Shown piece after piece: positions 24,142 through 32,405 of a stretch of DNA of 43,041 nt (the first letter of the stretch is position 1; each line of letters starts with the position of its first letter). This DNA comes from Lachnospiraceae bacterium. Lineage in GTDB: Bacteria; Bacillota; Clostridia; Lachnospirales; Lachnospiraceae. The notes under the pieces were generated by a model that worked only from the letters and a program-made list of their open reading frames with translations, searched no databases and was not told where the DNA came from. The stretch spans positions 1 through 43,041 of the forward strand of contig JAGAQU010000040.1 in the NCBI GenBank assembly GCA_017622575.1. Reading direction: 5' to 3'. The position numbers were made by a program, and so were the translations under genes.

Positions 24142-25476
24142 CTAATACTGATTTAAATACTGGTTAATTTCCCAATCTGTAACCTGAGCAGTATAGTTTG
24201 CCCATTCCTTCTTCTTTGCCTCGATATATTTTACAGAAACATGTTCTCCGAGAACTCCTTTGATAAAATCATCCTTCTCAAGCTCTGCAACGGCTTCACT
24301 CAAATTACCCGGAATCGCTTCAATACCTATCTCTTTCTTCTCTTCCTCCGTCATGTTGAAAATATTGCAATCAACACTTGCGGGAGGCTCAATCTGATTA
24401 ACAATACCGTCAAGTCCTGCACGAAGGCACACCGCCAGTGCCAGATACGGATTAGCCGAAGAGTCAGGGCAGCGAAGCTCTATTCTGGTATGCTCTCCTC
24501 TTGCTGCCGGAATCCGGATCAGCGGACTTCTGTTTGTCGCACTCCACGCAATATAAACCGGTGCCTCATAGCCGGGAACCAGTCTCTTATAGGAATTGAC
24601 AAGTGGATTGGTGATTGCTGTCATTCCCTTCATATGCTTAATGATACCGCCAATAAAGTAATACGCTTCCTTGCTAAGGCCGTTCTTGTCTGAAGAATCG
24701 GAAAAAATATTTCTTCCATCCTTTGCAAGAGACATGTTGATATGCATCCCGGAACCGTTCACACCAAACTTCGGTTTCGGCATAAAGGTGGCATGCAGAC
24801 CATGTCTTTTGGCGATGGTCTTTACTGTCAGTTTAAAGGTCATAATATTGTCAGCTGTGGCAAGGGCTTCGTCATAGCGGAAATCAATTTCATGCTGGGC
24901 CGGTGCCACTTCATGATGGGATGCCTCCACTACAAATCCCATCTCCTCCAGTGTCAGGATCATATCTCTTCTTGCATTTTCGCCAAGATCAAGCGGTCCC
25001 AGGTCAAAATAACCCGCCTGTTCATGTGTCACAGTTGTGGGCAGTCCGTTCTCATCTGTGTGGAACAGGAAAAATTCGCACTCAGGTCCTACTTCAAACG
25101 TATACCCTAAGTCTGCCGCCTCTTTTACGGCGCGCTTTAAAATATATCTGGGGTCTCCCTCAAAGGGCTGACCGTTCGGTCTGTAAACATCACAGATCAG
25201 TCTGGCAACCTTTCCCTGCTGGGGTCTCCATGGAAAAATCGCAAGCGTGTCAAGATCCGGATACAGAATCATATCCGATTCTTCAATTCTGACGAATCCT
25301 TCTATGGAAGATCCGTCAAACATACATTTATTGTCCAGCGCTTTTTCAAGCTGGCTTACGGTAATCGCAACATTCTTAAGCTGTCCAAACATATCAGTGA
25401 ACTGCAGGCGGATAAATTCCACATCTTCATCCTTCACAAGCTCCATGATATCTTCTTTGGTGTAATGCTTATGCAT
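24142..25476 (-). CDS. glnA: Type I glutamine synthetase
   Basis: GlnA joins ammonia to glutamate using ATP. At 444 residues it is the short GSI-alpha type of Firmicutes, which is not adenylylated. Key motifs are [10 protein letters not shown], the ATP and metal region [22 protein letters not shown], and the [10 protein letters not shown] stretch. It starts with ATG at 25476 behind GGGAGG. The leader of about 130 bases carries an attenuator-like structure, and an ANTAR regulator gene follows in the operon. Confidence 0.96.
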   Translation of the reverse strand: MHKHYTKEDIMELVKDEDVEFIRLQFTDMFGQLKNVAITVSQLEKALDNKCMFDGSSIEGFVRIEESDMILYPDLDTLAIFPWRPQQGKVARLICDVYRPNGQPFEGDPRYILKRAVKEAADLGYTFEVGPECEFFLFHTDENGLPTTVTHEQAGYFDLGPLDLGENARRDMILTLEEMGFVVEASHHEVAPAQHEIDFRYDEALATADNIMTFKLTVKTIAKRHGLHATFMPKPKFGVNGSGMHINMSLAKDGRNIFSDSSDKNGLSKEAYYFIGGIIKHMKGMTAITNPLVNSYKRLVPGYEAPVYIAWSATNRSPLIRIPAARGEHTRIELRCPDSSANPYLALAVCLRAGLDGIVNQIEPPASVDCNIFNMTEEEKKEIGIEAIPGNLSEAVAELEKDDFIKGVLGEHVSVKYIEAKKKEWANYTAQVTDWEINQYLNQY

Positions 25477-25543
25477 ATGATTTCCTCCCTTTCCTTATTG
25501 TTTCGTATATACATATTCAGACACTTTTATAGTATCCTAAAAT

Positions 25544-25614
25544 GGAAAAGCGCCCTTACAGCGATAGTCAATCTCGCAAATTACCTACTGCTGTAAGGAC
25601 GCCTTTGTCCTTAC
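25544..25614 (-). promoter_or_regulatory. glnA leader: hexaloop hairpin competing with an intrinsic terminator
   Basis: In the minus-strand RNA a perfect 8-bp stem (GTAAGGAC with GTCCTTAC, 25614-25607 and 25600-25593) closes on the loop AAAGGC, which has A at loop position 1 and G at position 4 as in ANTAR target hairpins. The 3' half of this stem is also part of a 13-bp terminator stem (25602-25590 with 25562-25550, one G-U pair, 27-base loop) followed by TTTTCC. The two structures exclude each other. A second standard ANTAR hairpin is not evident, and the predicted transcription start falls close to or within the first arm, so the mechanism is a proposal. Confidence 0.55.
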
Positions 25615-25616
25615 CT

Positions 25617-25646
25617 ATAATAGCAATGCTCGCGCGTGTTTGTCAA
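25617..25646 (-). promoter_or_regulatory. Predicted glnA promoter
   Basis: On the minus strand, TTGACA (25646-25641) and TATTAT (25622-25617) are 18 bases apart. Transcription would start near 25610. Confidence 0.6.
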
Positions 25647-25657
25647 TAGTAATTCTT

Positions 25658-26609
25658 CTACCAGTACTTTGCCAGCATCTCTTCTGCTTCAGGTTCAGTC
25701 AATCCAAAAATATTTTGAAGTATTTCTTTTGTCTGTGAAATTTCAATTTTGTCATTTCTGTTTTTCTCAATAACGTTCTTTATACTATTATCAAATTTAG
25801 TTTTCAGTTCCTCATTCTTGATCTCCAGTTCTTCCTTTTCTTCCGTCAATAATTTAAATGCAGGCTCCATCATCTTACGCACCTCCATATGAAGCTCCGG
25901 TTCATCCCTGAGCAGATAGTCGCAGGATCTGTATAGAAAATCCAGTAGATTGATCCTTGCAGATTCTGTCAGTGTTCCGTTTTCTTTCTCACGATATACT
26001 ATCATCATACATTTGTGAATGAGGTCTGTCAATTCCTTTCGGACAGTTTCATGAACTGCCTTTTTCTGTCCGTCTCTCCCCTTCCTGCCTATGTTCTTTT
26101 TAAATCGTATCGGCAGGAAAGGAATCAGCATGTTCAGATGCTTTTCTTCAATCATCTCAGGTGTATATTCCTGCACCTTTAAAACCGGCGGCTGGTAGAG
26201 ATAAGTGCTGCCATCCGAAAAACGGATACGTAAACTTCCATCCTCTTTCGTCCTTTCCGGATAGTTCAGATAGATCACGGCTGACTTTGGAAGTTCGATG
26301 TCATCTACTGCATTTCCGGAAGAACATTCCTTTCTCCTGTACACGGTCCACCGCATATTCCGTGGAGAGCAGCCTGATTTTGACATCTACTGGATAAGCT
26401 TTGTGAAAGACTTCTTTGATCAGCGGCAGGACAAGCCACGGATGTACTTCCAACTCTCTCTTAAAAATCTCATCCCAGATAAAAAACTGTCTCCTGACCT
26501 CCGGTGTCAGCTGTTCCAGAACTTCCTGCGGCAGCATGTCCTGATATATGACCGGCTCTTTTACTGCATCCTGTCTTTCTTTTTCATTTGTCTTTTGCCT
26601 TTCCTTCAT
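25658..26609 (-). pseudogene. Rpn-type PD-(D/E)XK nuclease gene with internal deletion and frameshift
   Basis: Two frames together read as one member of the Rpn/putative-transposase nuclease group common in Lachnospiraceae. The first runs from ATG at 26609 (AGGGAGG nine bases away) through VKIRLLSTEYAVDRVQEKG. The second, after a break near 26311-26335, begins SGNAVDDIELPKSAVIYLNYPERT and continues to LTEPEAEEMLAKYW. Between them relatives carry about 60 residues with the catalytic D...ExQ segment (a DLVFEI..YHLECQ-like stretch as I remember it), which is lost here. The C-terminal coiled-coil region (about 175-225 of the second part) is kept. It is therefore a dead nuclease gene. It lies just upstream of the glnA promoter. 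Confidence 0.7.
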
Positions 26610-26697
26610 AAAAAATAACCTCCCTATTACTTTTTGAGCCTGTAAATAGGAAGGTATCACAAAAAGCGAAAAACAGATAACCAAATCACTACTTACA

Positions 26698-26828
26698 GTT
26701 CTGCCAATAAAATGAAATCATATGGCGATAAGCCATGAAACTTATCACGTTCCCTTCCGGGAACCAAGAACGTGCCCCAGATATTAGAAATAAATAAGCA
26801 CGATTATTTTTATTTACCATAGCAGAAC
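26698..26828 (-). other. Structured non-coding stretch upstream of the broken nuclease gene
   Basis: The gap 26610-27132 has no gene. Within it, GTTCTGC (26698-26704) and GCAGAAC (26822-26828) can pair. They enclose further hairpins: ATGGC..GCCAT near 26722-26736, CACGTTC..GAACGTG near 26747-26774 with an inner CCCGGAAGGG-like tip, and an AT-rich TTATTTA..TAAATAA pairing near 26790-26816. The nested layout looks like a folded RNA of about 130 bases, on either strand, but it matches no family I know. The rest of the gap is AT-rich spacer with a likely plus-strand promoter near 27095-27110. Confidence 0.3.
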
Positions 26829-27132
26829 CAGCGGGCAATCGCAATGGTTTCCATCAAATTTGTTTTCTACTGAAAATAACTGTTGTCAATCTGCACAAAC
26901 CTCTTTTTCTCACTGTTTATCGTACTTTTCAAATTTTATATTTTGTTTACAAGTAAAAATAGGATGAATTTTCGTCATATTTACTGTTCTGAATATCGTT
27001 TGATAAGCATTTTGTATTGATAAGGGAAACACAAGATTTACAAAAATTCTATCCTTTTCTATTCTTTTATGTGTCATAAATCATACTCTGGGATAATAGT
27101 ATAGTAAAAAGAATGAAATCGGTGATATTCAC

Positions 27133-27615
27133 ATGAGTTCCAAAACCAAAATTGTTGTACTCCATCTGAAAGAATTAATATATACGGGAATTTTCGTATT
27201 ATTCGGCATCCTGTTCATCATTATGCTGATCATTATGTTCGTACCGGAAAAAAAGAAGGAAGAAACCTCTGTAGAGACTCCGGCAGCCACTTATGTACCG
27301 GGAATATATACGACATCCCTGATCATCAATGACAATGTGGTGGATGTGGAAGTTACCGTGGACGAAACCAATATAAACGATATCCGCATTGTCAATCTGG
27401 ATGAGGCTGTGACCACCATGTTTCCACTCCTTGAGCCATCCTTTGACGATCTGGCAAAGCAGATCATTGCAAATCAGTCACTTGAGAATATTACATATTC
27501 CGATGACAATAAATATACTTCCATGGTGCTGTTTAATGCCATCAAAGCTTCCCTTGAGAAAGCCGCATCGCCTTCTCCTTCGGCAAGCCCCTCAACATCG
27601 CCAAAGGCATCATAA
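27133..27615 (+). CDS. Single-span membrane protein of unknown function
   Basis: A 160-residue protein with a short cytoplasmic N-terminus, one membrane helix (about 14-38), an extracytoplasmic domain with alternating beta character (YVPGIYTTSLIINDNVVDVEV) and a Pro/Ser-rich tail. The domain faintly resembles FMN-binding-type or similar small surface domains, but I do not assign one. The ribosome site is weak (GGTGAT), and a -10 TATAGT-like sequence lies near 27101. It stands alone on the plus strand and ends 34 bases before a strong terminator. Confidence 0.7.
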   Translation: MSSKTKIVVLHLKELIYTGIFVLFGILFIIMLIIMFVPEKKKEETSVETPAATYVPGIYTTSLIINDNVVDVEVTVDETNINDIRIVNLDEAVTTMFPLLEPSFDDLAKQIIANQSLENITYSDDNKYTSMVLFNAIKASLEKAASPSPSASPSTSPKAS

Positions 27616-27648
27616 TCCGGAAATAAGATGAGCGCTTCGTAGTTGAAA

Positions 27649-27684
27649 CGGTGCGGCCTATGGGCCGCACCGCTTTTTCTTTTC
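27649..27684 (+). terminator. Intrinsic terminator between convergent genes
   Basis: A perfect 10-bp GC-rich stem (CGGTGCGGCC with GGCCGCACCG) with loop TATG is followed by CTTTTTCTTTT on the plus strand. It ends the single-span membrane protein gene and may also stop the convergent lipoprotein gene. Confidence 0.9.
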
Positions 27685-27688
27685 TATA

Positions 27689-28309
27689 TTAATACAATTC
27701 GCCTACTGCCGGGTTCATACTGATCGACAGAATATCTCCTGTCCACATAAGGGACAAAAATTTGTCCTCCAACTTCCATTGCCATTTCTTGCTTCCGGCT
27801 TCCGATGATATTTCATCATAAACGGGGTCCGTTCCCGCAAATTCCGTCAGTCTCTGAAACCACTGTTCCACTTCCTCCTTTGAAACTTTCCGCTCACCAT
27901 TCGCCAGCCATATAGAAACCGAATTAACGATCATATTTTCATCGCAGCTGGTATAGACCGGGTATTGAGCATCGAATAGCTGAACCTGATAAATACGCCC
28001 AATATAAAAGCTCTTATCCTCTGTCCAGTTTTCCTCCCCGCCACCAAGCAGATTGGCTGTTTCGGGATCCTGCTTTCCCAAAAGAGCTGCCAATTCCTGA
28101 AAAGTCGCTTCATAGACAACATTCTCTGCAGGCGCGGCTTTCTCCTCTGCAGACTCATCCTCTTCAGAAGGCACCTTCTCCTCTACGAACTCCTGCTCCT
28201 TCACAGGCTCTTTTGCTGTTTCACTCTCCTTAATCACTGCCTTCTGACCACAAGCCGCGAAAACAAAAGCTGCCATCAGTATCACCAAAATTCCTGTCTT
28301 TTTCTTCAT
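27689..28309 (-). CDS. Lipoprotein of unknown function, co-located with RsiV/SigV-type genes
   Basis: A 206-residue lipoprotein: signal peptide with lipobox FAAC, a Glu/Lys-rich linker (about 22-65), then a compact domain of about 140 residues with several Trp (including a WFQRL and a KWQWKLEDKF stretch). No family is recognised. It follows the RsiV-like gene by about 30 bases and is likely the third gene of the sigma operon, so it may belong to the same envelope-stress response. Confidence 0.75.
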   Translation of the reverse strand: MKKKTGILVILMAAFVFAACGQKAVIKESETAKEPVKEQEFVEEKVPSEEDESAEEKAAPAENVVYEATFQELAALLGKQDPETANLLGGGEENWTEDKSFYIGRIYQVQLFDAQYPVYTSCDENMIVNSVSIWLANGERKVSKEEVEQWFQRLTEFAGTDPVYDEISSEAGSKKWQWKLEDKFLSLMWTGDILSISMNPAVGELY

Positions 28310-28339
28310 ATCACATTTCCTCCTTATCGTTCATTGATT

Positions 28340-29647
28340 TCAATAATTAATTCCCTGAATTGCAAGTTTACCGTTCACCACACCAAATAAGATATTTGGA
28401 CCATCACCCGTGTACAATGCAAAGCCTGCCATGCTCGGAGAAAGAGCTGTTTCGTCCGCATTGCCGACAGACTCCTGCATTTCCGGTGTAAAGACTTTCT
28501 CTGCTCCGAGTCCGATCAATTCATCTGCTGATTTCACAGTCACACTTCCGTCTTTGAATCCTACGTACAGGGGATAAGATGCAAGATCCGCCAGAGCGCC
28601 GATATCTTGCTCTGCCACGGCTTCCTTTACTTTCTTTCCAAAAGCTGCAGCCGCTTCACTGTCCACGGCAAAATTGTCTTCATACTCTATCATTCTCTCA
28701 GCGGTTTCCTGTTTTTCCGGCTTCGGCTCCTCCTGTGACGGCTCCTGTATGACTTTCTCCCCCTCTGTCAAATTGCCTCCAATTTCAAATTCCACTTCTC
28801 CGGCACTTCCGGGTGCTATTTCATATTTTTCGAATACAACCACCGGGTTTCCGGATTCATTTATATAAAATTTAACGTCATCCGATATTCCGGTAAAGCC
28901 GCCTTCTTCCGGGCTGAAGAATACCTCACCGCTTTCTTCCCTGCTTTGCATCTGCCTCTGAATATCAGTATTTATGATTGTAATATAATCCTCGCCGAGA
29001 ATATCCTCAAGAGTAACCAATTTCTCACTCTTCAGATCAATATTGTAATATCTTGTTTCGCTATAGGCCGAAGTCCAGTTTTCCGTTCCTGACACTGCAA
29101 AAGAGAGAAAGTCCTCTGTCTGTGATTTGATCTCATAAAAAACTCTGATTTCAATGTTGTGGGCTTCCCATTCCTCCTGTGTTCCGCCTGTTCCCATAAA
29201 GGCTTTCTTATATTCCTCCGCCCTTTTTACTGCCTCGTCCGCATACTGCTCACAAAGTGTATGAATTTCCTGATTGACGGAATCCGCAAGTCCGTTTGTC
29301 TCTTCCGATATCATTTCTAGACTTGGAATCTCTACGGAAACCTTCAAATCATCACTTTCCTCCACATAGGAGCGGAAAGTAAAAATACGTGCGACAGCTC
29401 CAAGCACCGGAATCTCACTGATTTCCCGCGCAAATGCCGTATTGGTATTTAAAGCCGTGACAAAAAGAATCATCGCTGCCGCAGCAGCCAGAATTCCTGC
29501 ACGCTTCCCCGGATATCCTGTTCTTTCTTTGTCCCGGATTTTCTTTCCTACGGATGATTTCTCTATCTCTTTCTGCACTCGTACATATAATTCTTCCGGT
29601 ACGGGAATCGCATCATATCTTTCCTTTGCTTTCTCCATCTCTCTCAT
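28340..29647 (-). CDS. RsiV-like anti-sigma factor (DUF3298 type)
   Basis: A 435-residue protein with a cytoplasmic N-terminus, one membrane helix (about 48-70) and an outer domain with the DUF3298/DUF4163-like pattern (YYNIDLKSEKLVTLEDILG and VVVFEKYEIAPGSAG). In RsiV this domain binds lysozyme and releases SigV. Here the outer domain has an added Glu/Pro-rich linker (about 300-325) and a further C-terminal domain. I chose the ATG at 29647, six bases after AGGAGG, over the adjacent ATG at 29653. It follows the sigma gene by 11 bases. Lysozyme sensing is inferred from family only. Confidence 0.8.
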   Translation of the reverse strand: MREMEKAKERYDAIPVPEELYVRVQKEIEKSSVGKKIRDKERTGYPGKRAGILAAAAAMILFVTALNTNTAFAREISEIPVLGAVARIFTFRSYVEESDDLKVSVEIPSLEMISEETNGLADSVNQEIHTLCEQYADEAVKRAEEYKKAFMGTGGTQEEWEAHNIEIRVFYEIKSQTEDFLSFAVSGTENWTSAYSETRYYNIDLKSEKLVTLEDILGEDYITIINTDIQRQMQSREESGEVFFSPEEGGFTGISDDVKFYINESGNPVVVFEKYEIAPGSAGEVEFEIGGNLTEGEKVIQEPSQEEPKPEKQETAERMIEYEDNFAVDSEAAAAFGKKVKEAVAEQDIGALADLASYPLYVGFKDGSVTVKSADELIGLGAEKVFTPEMQESVGNADETALSPSMAGFALYTGDGPNILFGVVNGKLAIQGINY

Positions 29648-29658
29648 CGTCATCCCTC

Positions 29659-30135
29659 CTAAAATTCCTTTTTAAGCAGCTTCAAACCGCGATATAATCT
29701 TGCCTTTACCGTATTCAGATTCACTTCCGCAATTTTTGCGATTTCTTTCAAAGTCAGTTCCTCATAAAACCGCAGCTTAATCACAGTCTGTATCTCCTCC
29801 GGCAGCCTGCCGATTTTTTCATAAAAATCATCCTCTGTTTCAAACTGCTTTTCAATATAAGGAACTTCCATTTCCCCAGCATCATCCAGAGGTTTTTCCT
29901 TCTCTCTGCTTTTTAGAAATGTCATGCTCTCATTCACCAGAATTCTATAGCACCATGTTCTGATTGCATTTTCGTTTCGTATTCCCTCATATTTTTCCAA
30001 AATCTTGCAGACAGCATTTTGTACGATATCCAGAGCATCCTCCTGGTTGCCTGCATAGCTGTACGCCAGACGATAGAATTTGTCCTGATTTTCCACTATA
30101 TAGTTCACTATCTTTTCATACAATTCCTGCCTCAT
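29659..30135 (-). CDS. ECF sigma factor, SigV-like
   Basis: A 158-residue ECF factor with region 2 (about 14-80; FYRLAYSYAGNQEDALDIVQNAV) and region 4 (about 105-155; LPEEIQTVIKLRFYEELTLKEIA and VNLNTVKARLYRGLKLLKK). Its partner is the RsiV-like membrane protein just downstream. By analogy with SigV of Bacillus, Enterococcus and Clostridioides, it may control lysozyme or cell-wall stress genes. Autoregulation is usual but I cannot mark the promoter. Confidence 0.88.
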   Translation of the reverse strand: MRQELYEKIVNYIVENQDKFYRLAYSYAGNQEDALDIVQNAVCKILEKYEGIRNENAIRTWCYRILVNESMTFLKSREKEKPLDDAGEMEVPYIEKQFETEDDFYEKIGRLPEEIQTVIKLRFYEELTLKEIAKIAEVNLNTVKARLYRGLKLLKKEF

Positions 30136-30213
30136 GAAATCTCTGCCTTTCTGTTCTTTTATACTATAGACATTTTAGCATATCAAAAAGTTGCAGTTTT
30201 ATTACTTTTATAC

Positions 30214-30253
30214 AAAAAAACCGCATCCACGACTTTTCGGTTCGCAGATGCGG
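30214..30253 (-). terminator. Terminator of the intact Rpn-type nuclease gene
   Basis: On the minus strand a hairpin closing with CCGCATC/GATGCGG, with further inner pairing, is followed by seven T. It sits about 20 bases after the gene's stop at 30274. Confidence 0.85.
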
Positions 30254-30273
30254 CTCCTTTTCCTGCAAATATT

Positions 30274-31149
30274 CTACTTCCAATATTTTTCCATATATTC
30301 TTCTGCCTTTTCCTCAGGCAGATTGAACTTCTCGGTTATTTTTGTTATGGTATTCGCTTTTGAAATTGCCAATTCTCTACATGTTTCAATCACAGCTTGT
30401 ATTCCCTTCTCAAGTCCCTGTTCACGTCCCAATTCAAGCCCTTTATTAATTCCAACATCAAGAATATCCATTCTAACTGCCTCCCATTCTTCGGATTCTT
30501 TAACCTCTGAAACAATTGCATCAATTTCCAAAAGCCTTTTATCCTTAATCAAAATATCGGGGTTTTCAATATCTGTCTTTTTCATATATTGTAGCAGACT
30601 TATCAATTCTTTGGAACCATTTTTACTCGTCATATTCAAGAAAATTTTGGTAGTCCCATCCTCCAGTCTCAGTCCTTCTACCTCCTCACACTGTTCAACA
30701 AAAGTATATTTGGCCAGATCTTTCTTAAAAATATCATCCTGAGTAATAAAAATGATTGTACTGGAAGGAAGCTGTCTGTACTTCGTTCTTTTACCGGATT
30801 TTAGTACAGGACTATCCATTAATCCCTGATAAAATCTGGAGCGTTTTGGTATAGAATCCTGATCAGTATCATTTTGCATTTCCATATCAAATTGTCTGTC
30901 ATCGTCTGACAGTGCCCATGCATCAAGACGAATAGCTCTTTTACCTGATTTATTCAATATTACCTGCTCTACTTTTACATCTTTCAATCGAATATCAGGT
31001 TCATCCAGAATAATACTCAAAGTATTTTGATATGCTTTTCGTCTTTTCATTACAGTAAGGAAAAGGGCAAAATCACTTAAATTTGACTCCATTTCATCCG
31101 TAACATGATTAAATGCTTGAATGTTTTTTGCTTTTCTTTCGGCTTCCAT
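30274..31149 (-). CDS. Rpn family PD-(D/E)XK nuclease/putative transposase
   Basis: The 291-residue protein carries the nuclease core AIRLDAWALSDDDRQFDMEMQ (D, then ExQ) near residues 85-105. A FYQGLMDSPVLKSG-like helical part follows, then a C-terminal coiled coil with ELGREQGLEKGIQAVIE and PEEKAEEYMEKYW, as in Rpn-type proteins. Rpn proteins promote RecA-independent recombination or act in phage defence; they are often multi-copy. I chose the ATG at 31149, nine bases after AGGAGG; the ATG at 31158 directly abuts it. Unlike the copy at 25658-26609 it is complete. The 300-base gap upstream has no gene. Confidence 0.8.
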   Translation of the reverse strand: MEAERKAKNIQAFNHVTDEMESNLSDFALFLTVMKRRKAYQNTLSIILDEPDIRLKDVKVEQVILNKSGKRAIRLDAWALSDDDRQFDMEMQNDTDQDSIPKRSRFYQGLMDSPVLKSGKRTKYRQLPSSTIIFITQDDIFKKDLAKYTFVEQCEEVEGLRLEDGTTKIFLNMTSKNGSKELISLLQYMKKTDIENPDILIKDKRLLEIDAIVSEVKESEEWEAVRMDILDVGINKGLELGREQGLEKGIQAVIETCRELAISKANTITKITEKFNLPEEKAEEYMEKYWK

Positions 31150-31421
31150 GTTATTCATCCTCCTCGCAGAAGCCATATAACACCCATACATCCATCTTCA
31201 TTGGCTTCTGCCATATGCTTTTTTATAAAATAACTGAGTTCTGTGGCAGATGCTGCCGAATATACGAAATGCATCCATGCTCTGTTCCTGAAATTTTTTC
31301 ATTCTGTACAGATACATGTATCAGAGATAAAAAGAACTCATTGATATGTTTTAAGAATAATTCTCATTTATAATTATGTCAATGTATTTATGAAATTTTA
31401 ATAATTTTGAACAATTTTTTA

Positions 31422-31442
31422 GGAGTGGGAAAATCCCACTCC
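31422..31442. other. Perfect hairpin in the AT-rich gap 31192-31519
   Basis: GGAGTGGGA and TCCCACTCC form a perfect 9-bp stem with a three-base loop. The T run lies before the hairpin on the plus strand, so neither strand has the usual stem-then-T order. It may be a weak terminator for the LuxR-type gene or a protein-binding site. The rest of this gap is AT-rich and I see no gene in it. Confidence 0.4.
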
Positions 31443-31519
31443 CAATATGTTTTACAATGTCTTTTAAACCTCCGAAAAGCTTCTGCTTTGTATATCTTAT
31501 ATCTCAAAACATATCTTTT

Positions 31520-32266
31520 TTATTCTTTTTCTAATATTTTTTTGAACAACTGAACTCTGTTATTTACTCCCAGCTTACGATAAATATTCAGCGAATGCTT
31601 CTTAAAGGTATTGATACTGATCACCAGCTGGTCGCAGATCTCTTCCTTGGATTTTCCCTCCATAATGCATTGAAGTACCATTTCCTCTCTCTTGGTAAGC
31701 TGAAATTCCTCCGCCGCACCAACAATCGTCCACTTATGAGGATTGTTAAGGCGCATCTGCCTTTCCTTTGAAAGCCGGAAGGATAAATGATCACGCAGCA
31801 TATCTACAAAGAAAATATCGTCATACTCAAAATTATCTTTGCCGATAGACCGATACAGAGTAGCAAGGCCGAGGAACTGCTTATCCTTCGCCAGAACAAT
31901 CTGCATGGAATAATGCCAGTTGTTGGGTTTATATACCTTCTGATAATATTCACTTTCTTTTCTTTTTTCATCATCTATGATATCTGTCTCGCGATACACC
32001 ATACTCTTCCCGCCATAGAGAATGCCTCTGCTGTAATCCAGCTCATCATACTCTCCGGACACACCGTCGCAATTGTAGGAAACAGGGTTCTCCAGACCAA
32101 ACTCTCTGTCATCGGCTGCCAGATAAAAATCTGCCGCATCAAAATCTATCAGCATCTTGAGTTGTTCCAGAAAAAGAGTTCTCATCTCTTTTTCATCTTC
32201 TATAGTATAGATCTTGTAGATGATACTGTTCAACATCAGCCAGTCATTGGTATCCAATGTTTTCAT
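31520..32266 (-). CDS. LuxR-type transcriptional regulator with N-terminal sensor domain
   Basis: A 248-residue regulator. Residues 1-170 form a GAF-like sensor domain (FDAADFYLAADDREFG to LRDHLSFRLSKERQ). Residues 185-245 are a LuxR helix-turn-helix (LTKREEMVLQCIMEGKSKEEICDQLVISINTFKKH-type, ending in KLGVNNRVQLFKK). It stands directly downstream of, and on the same strand as, the long catabolic operon, but is separated from it by a terminator. It is the only regulator near that operon and thus its likely controller, with the effector unknown. Confidence 0.82.
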   Translation of the reverse strand: MKTLDTNDWLMLNSIIYKIYTIEDEKEMRTLFLEQLKMLIDFDAADFYLAADDREFGLENPVSYNCDGVSGEYDELDYSRGILYGGKSMVYRETDIIDDEKRKESEYYQKVYKPNNWHYSMQIVLAKDKQFLGLATLYRSIGKDNFEYDDIFFVDMLRDHLSFRLSKERQMRLNNPHKWTIVGAAEEFQLTKREEMVLQCIMEGKSKEEICDQLVISINTFKKHSLNIYRKLGVNNRVQLFKKILEKE

Positions 32267-32315
32267 ATATATCCCTCCCCGTTTACCGTTTTCGTTTCAT
32301 AGGAGATTCAGAATA

Positions 32316-32350
32316 CAAAAAAAGCAGCTTCCCTGTTAAGGTAACTGCTT
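32316..32350 (-). terminator. Terminator of the catabolic operon
   Basis: On the minus strand an AAGCAG/CTGCTT-closed hairpin (32350-32322) is followed by a run of seven T. It lies after the last gene of the operon (stop at 32406) and before the LuxR-type gene. Confidence 0.75.
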
Positions 32351-32405
32351 CTTTGCAACTTTTTTACATCATAACCCAAATTCACGATTTTTGCAAGTTT
32401 ATCTT

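Noticed and set aside
25544..25646. Glutamine riboswitch in the glnA leader
   Set aside because: A short AGTAGGTAA piece resembles part of that aptamer, but the rest of the conserved core and its stems are not found.
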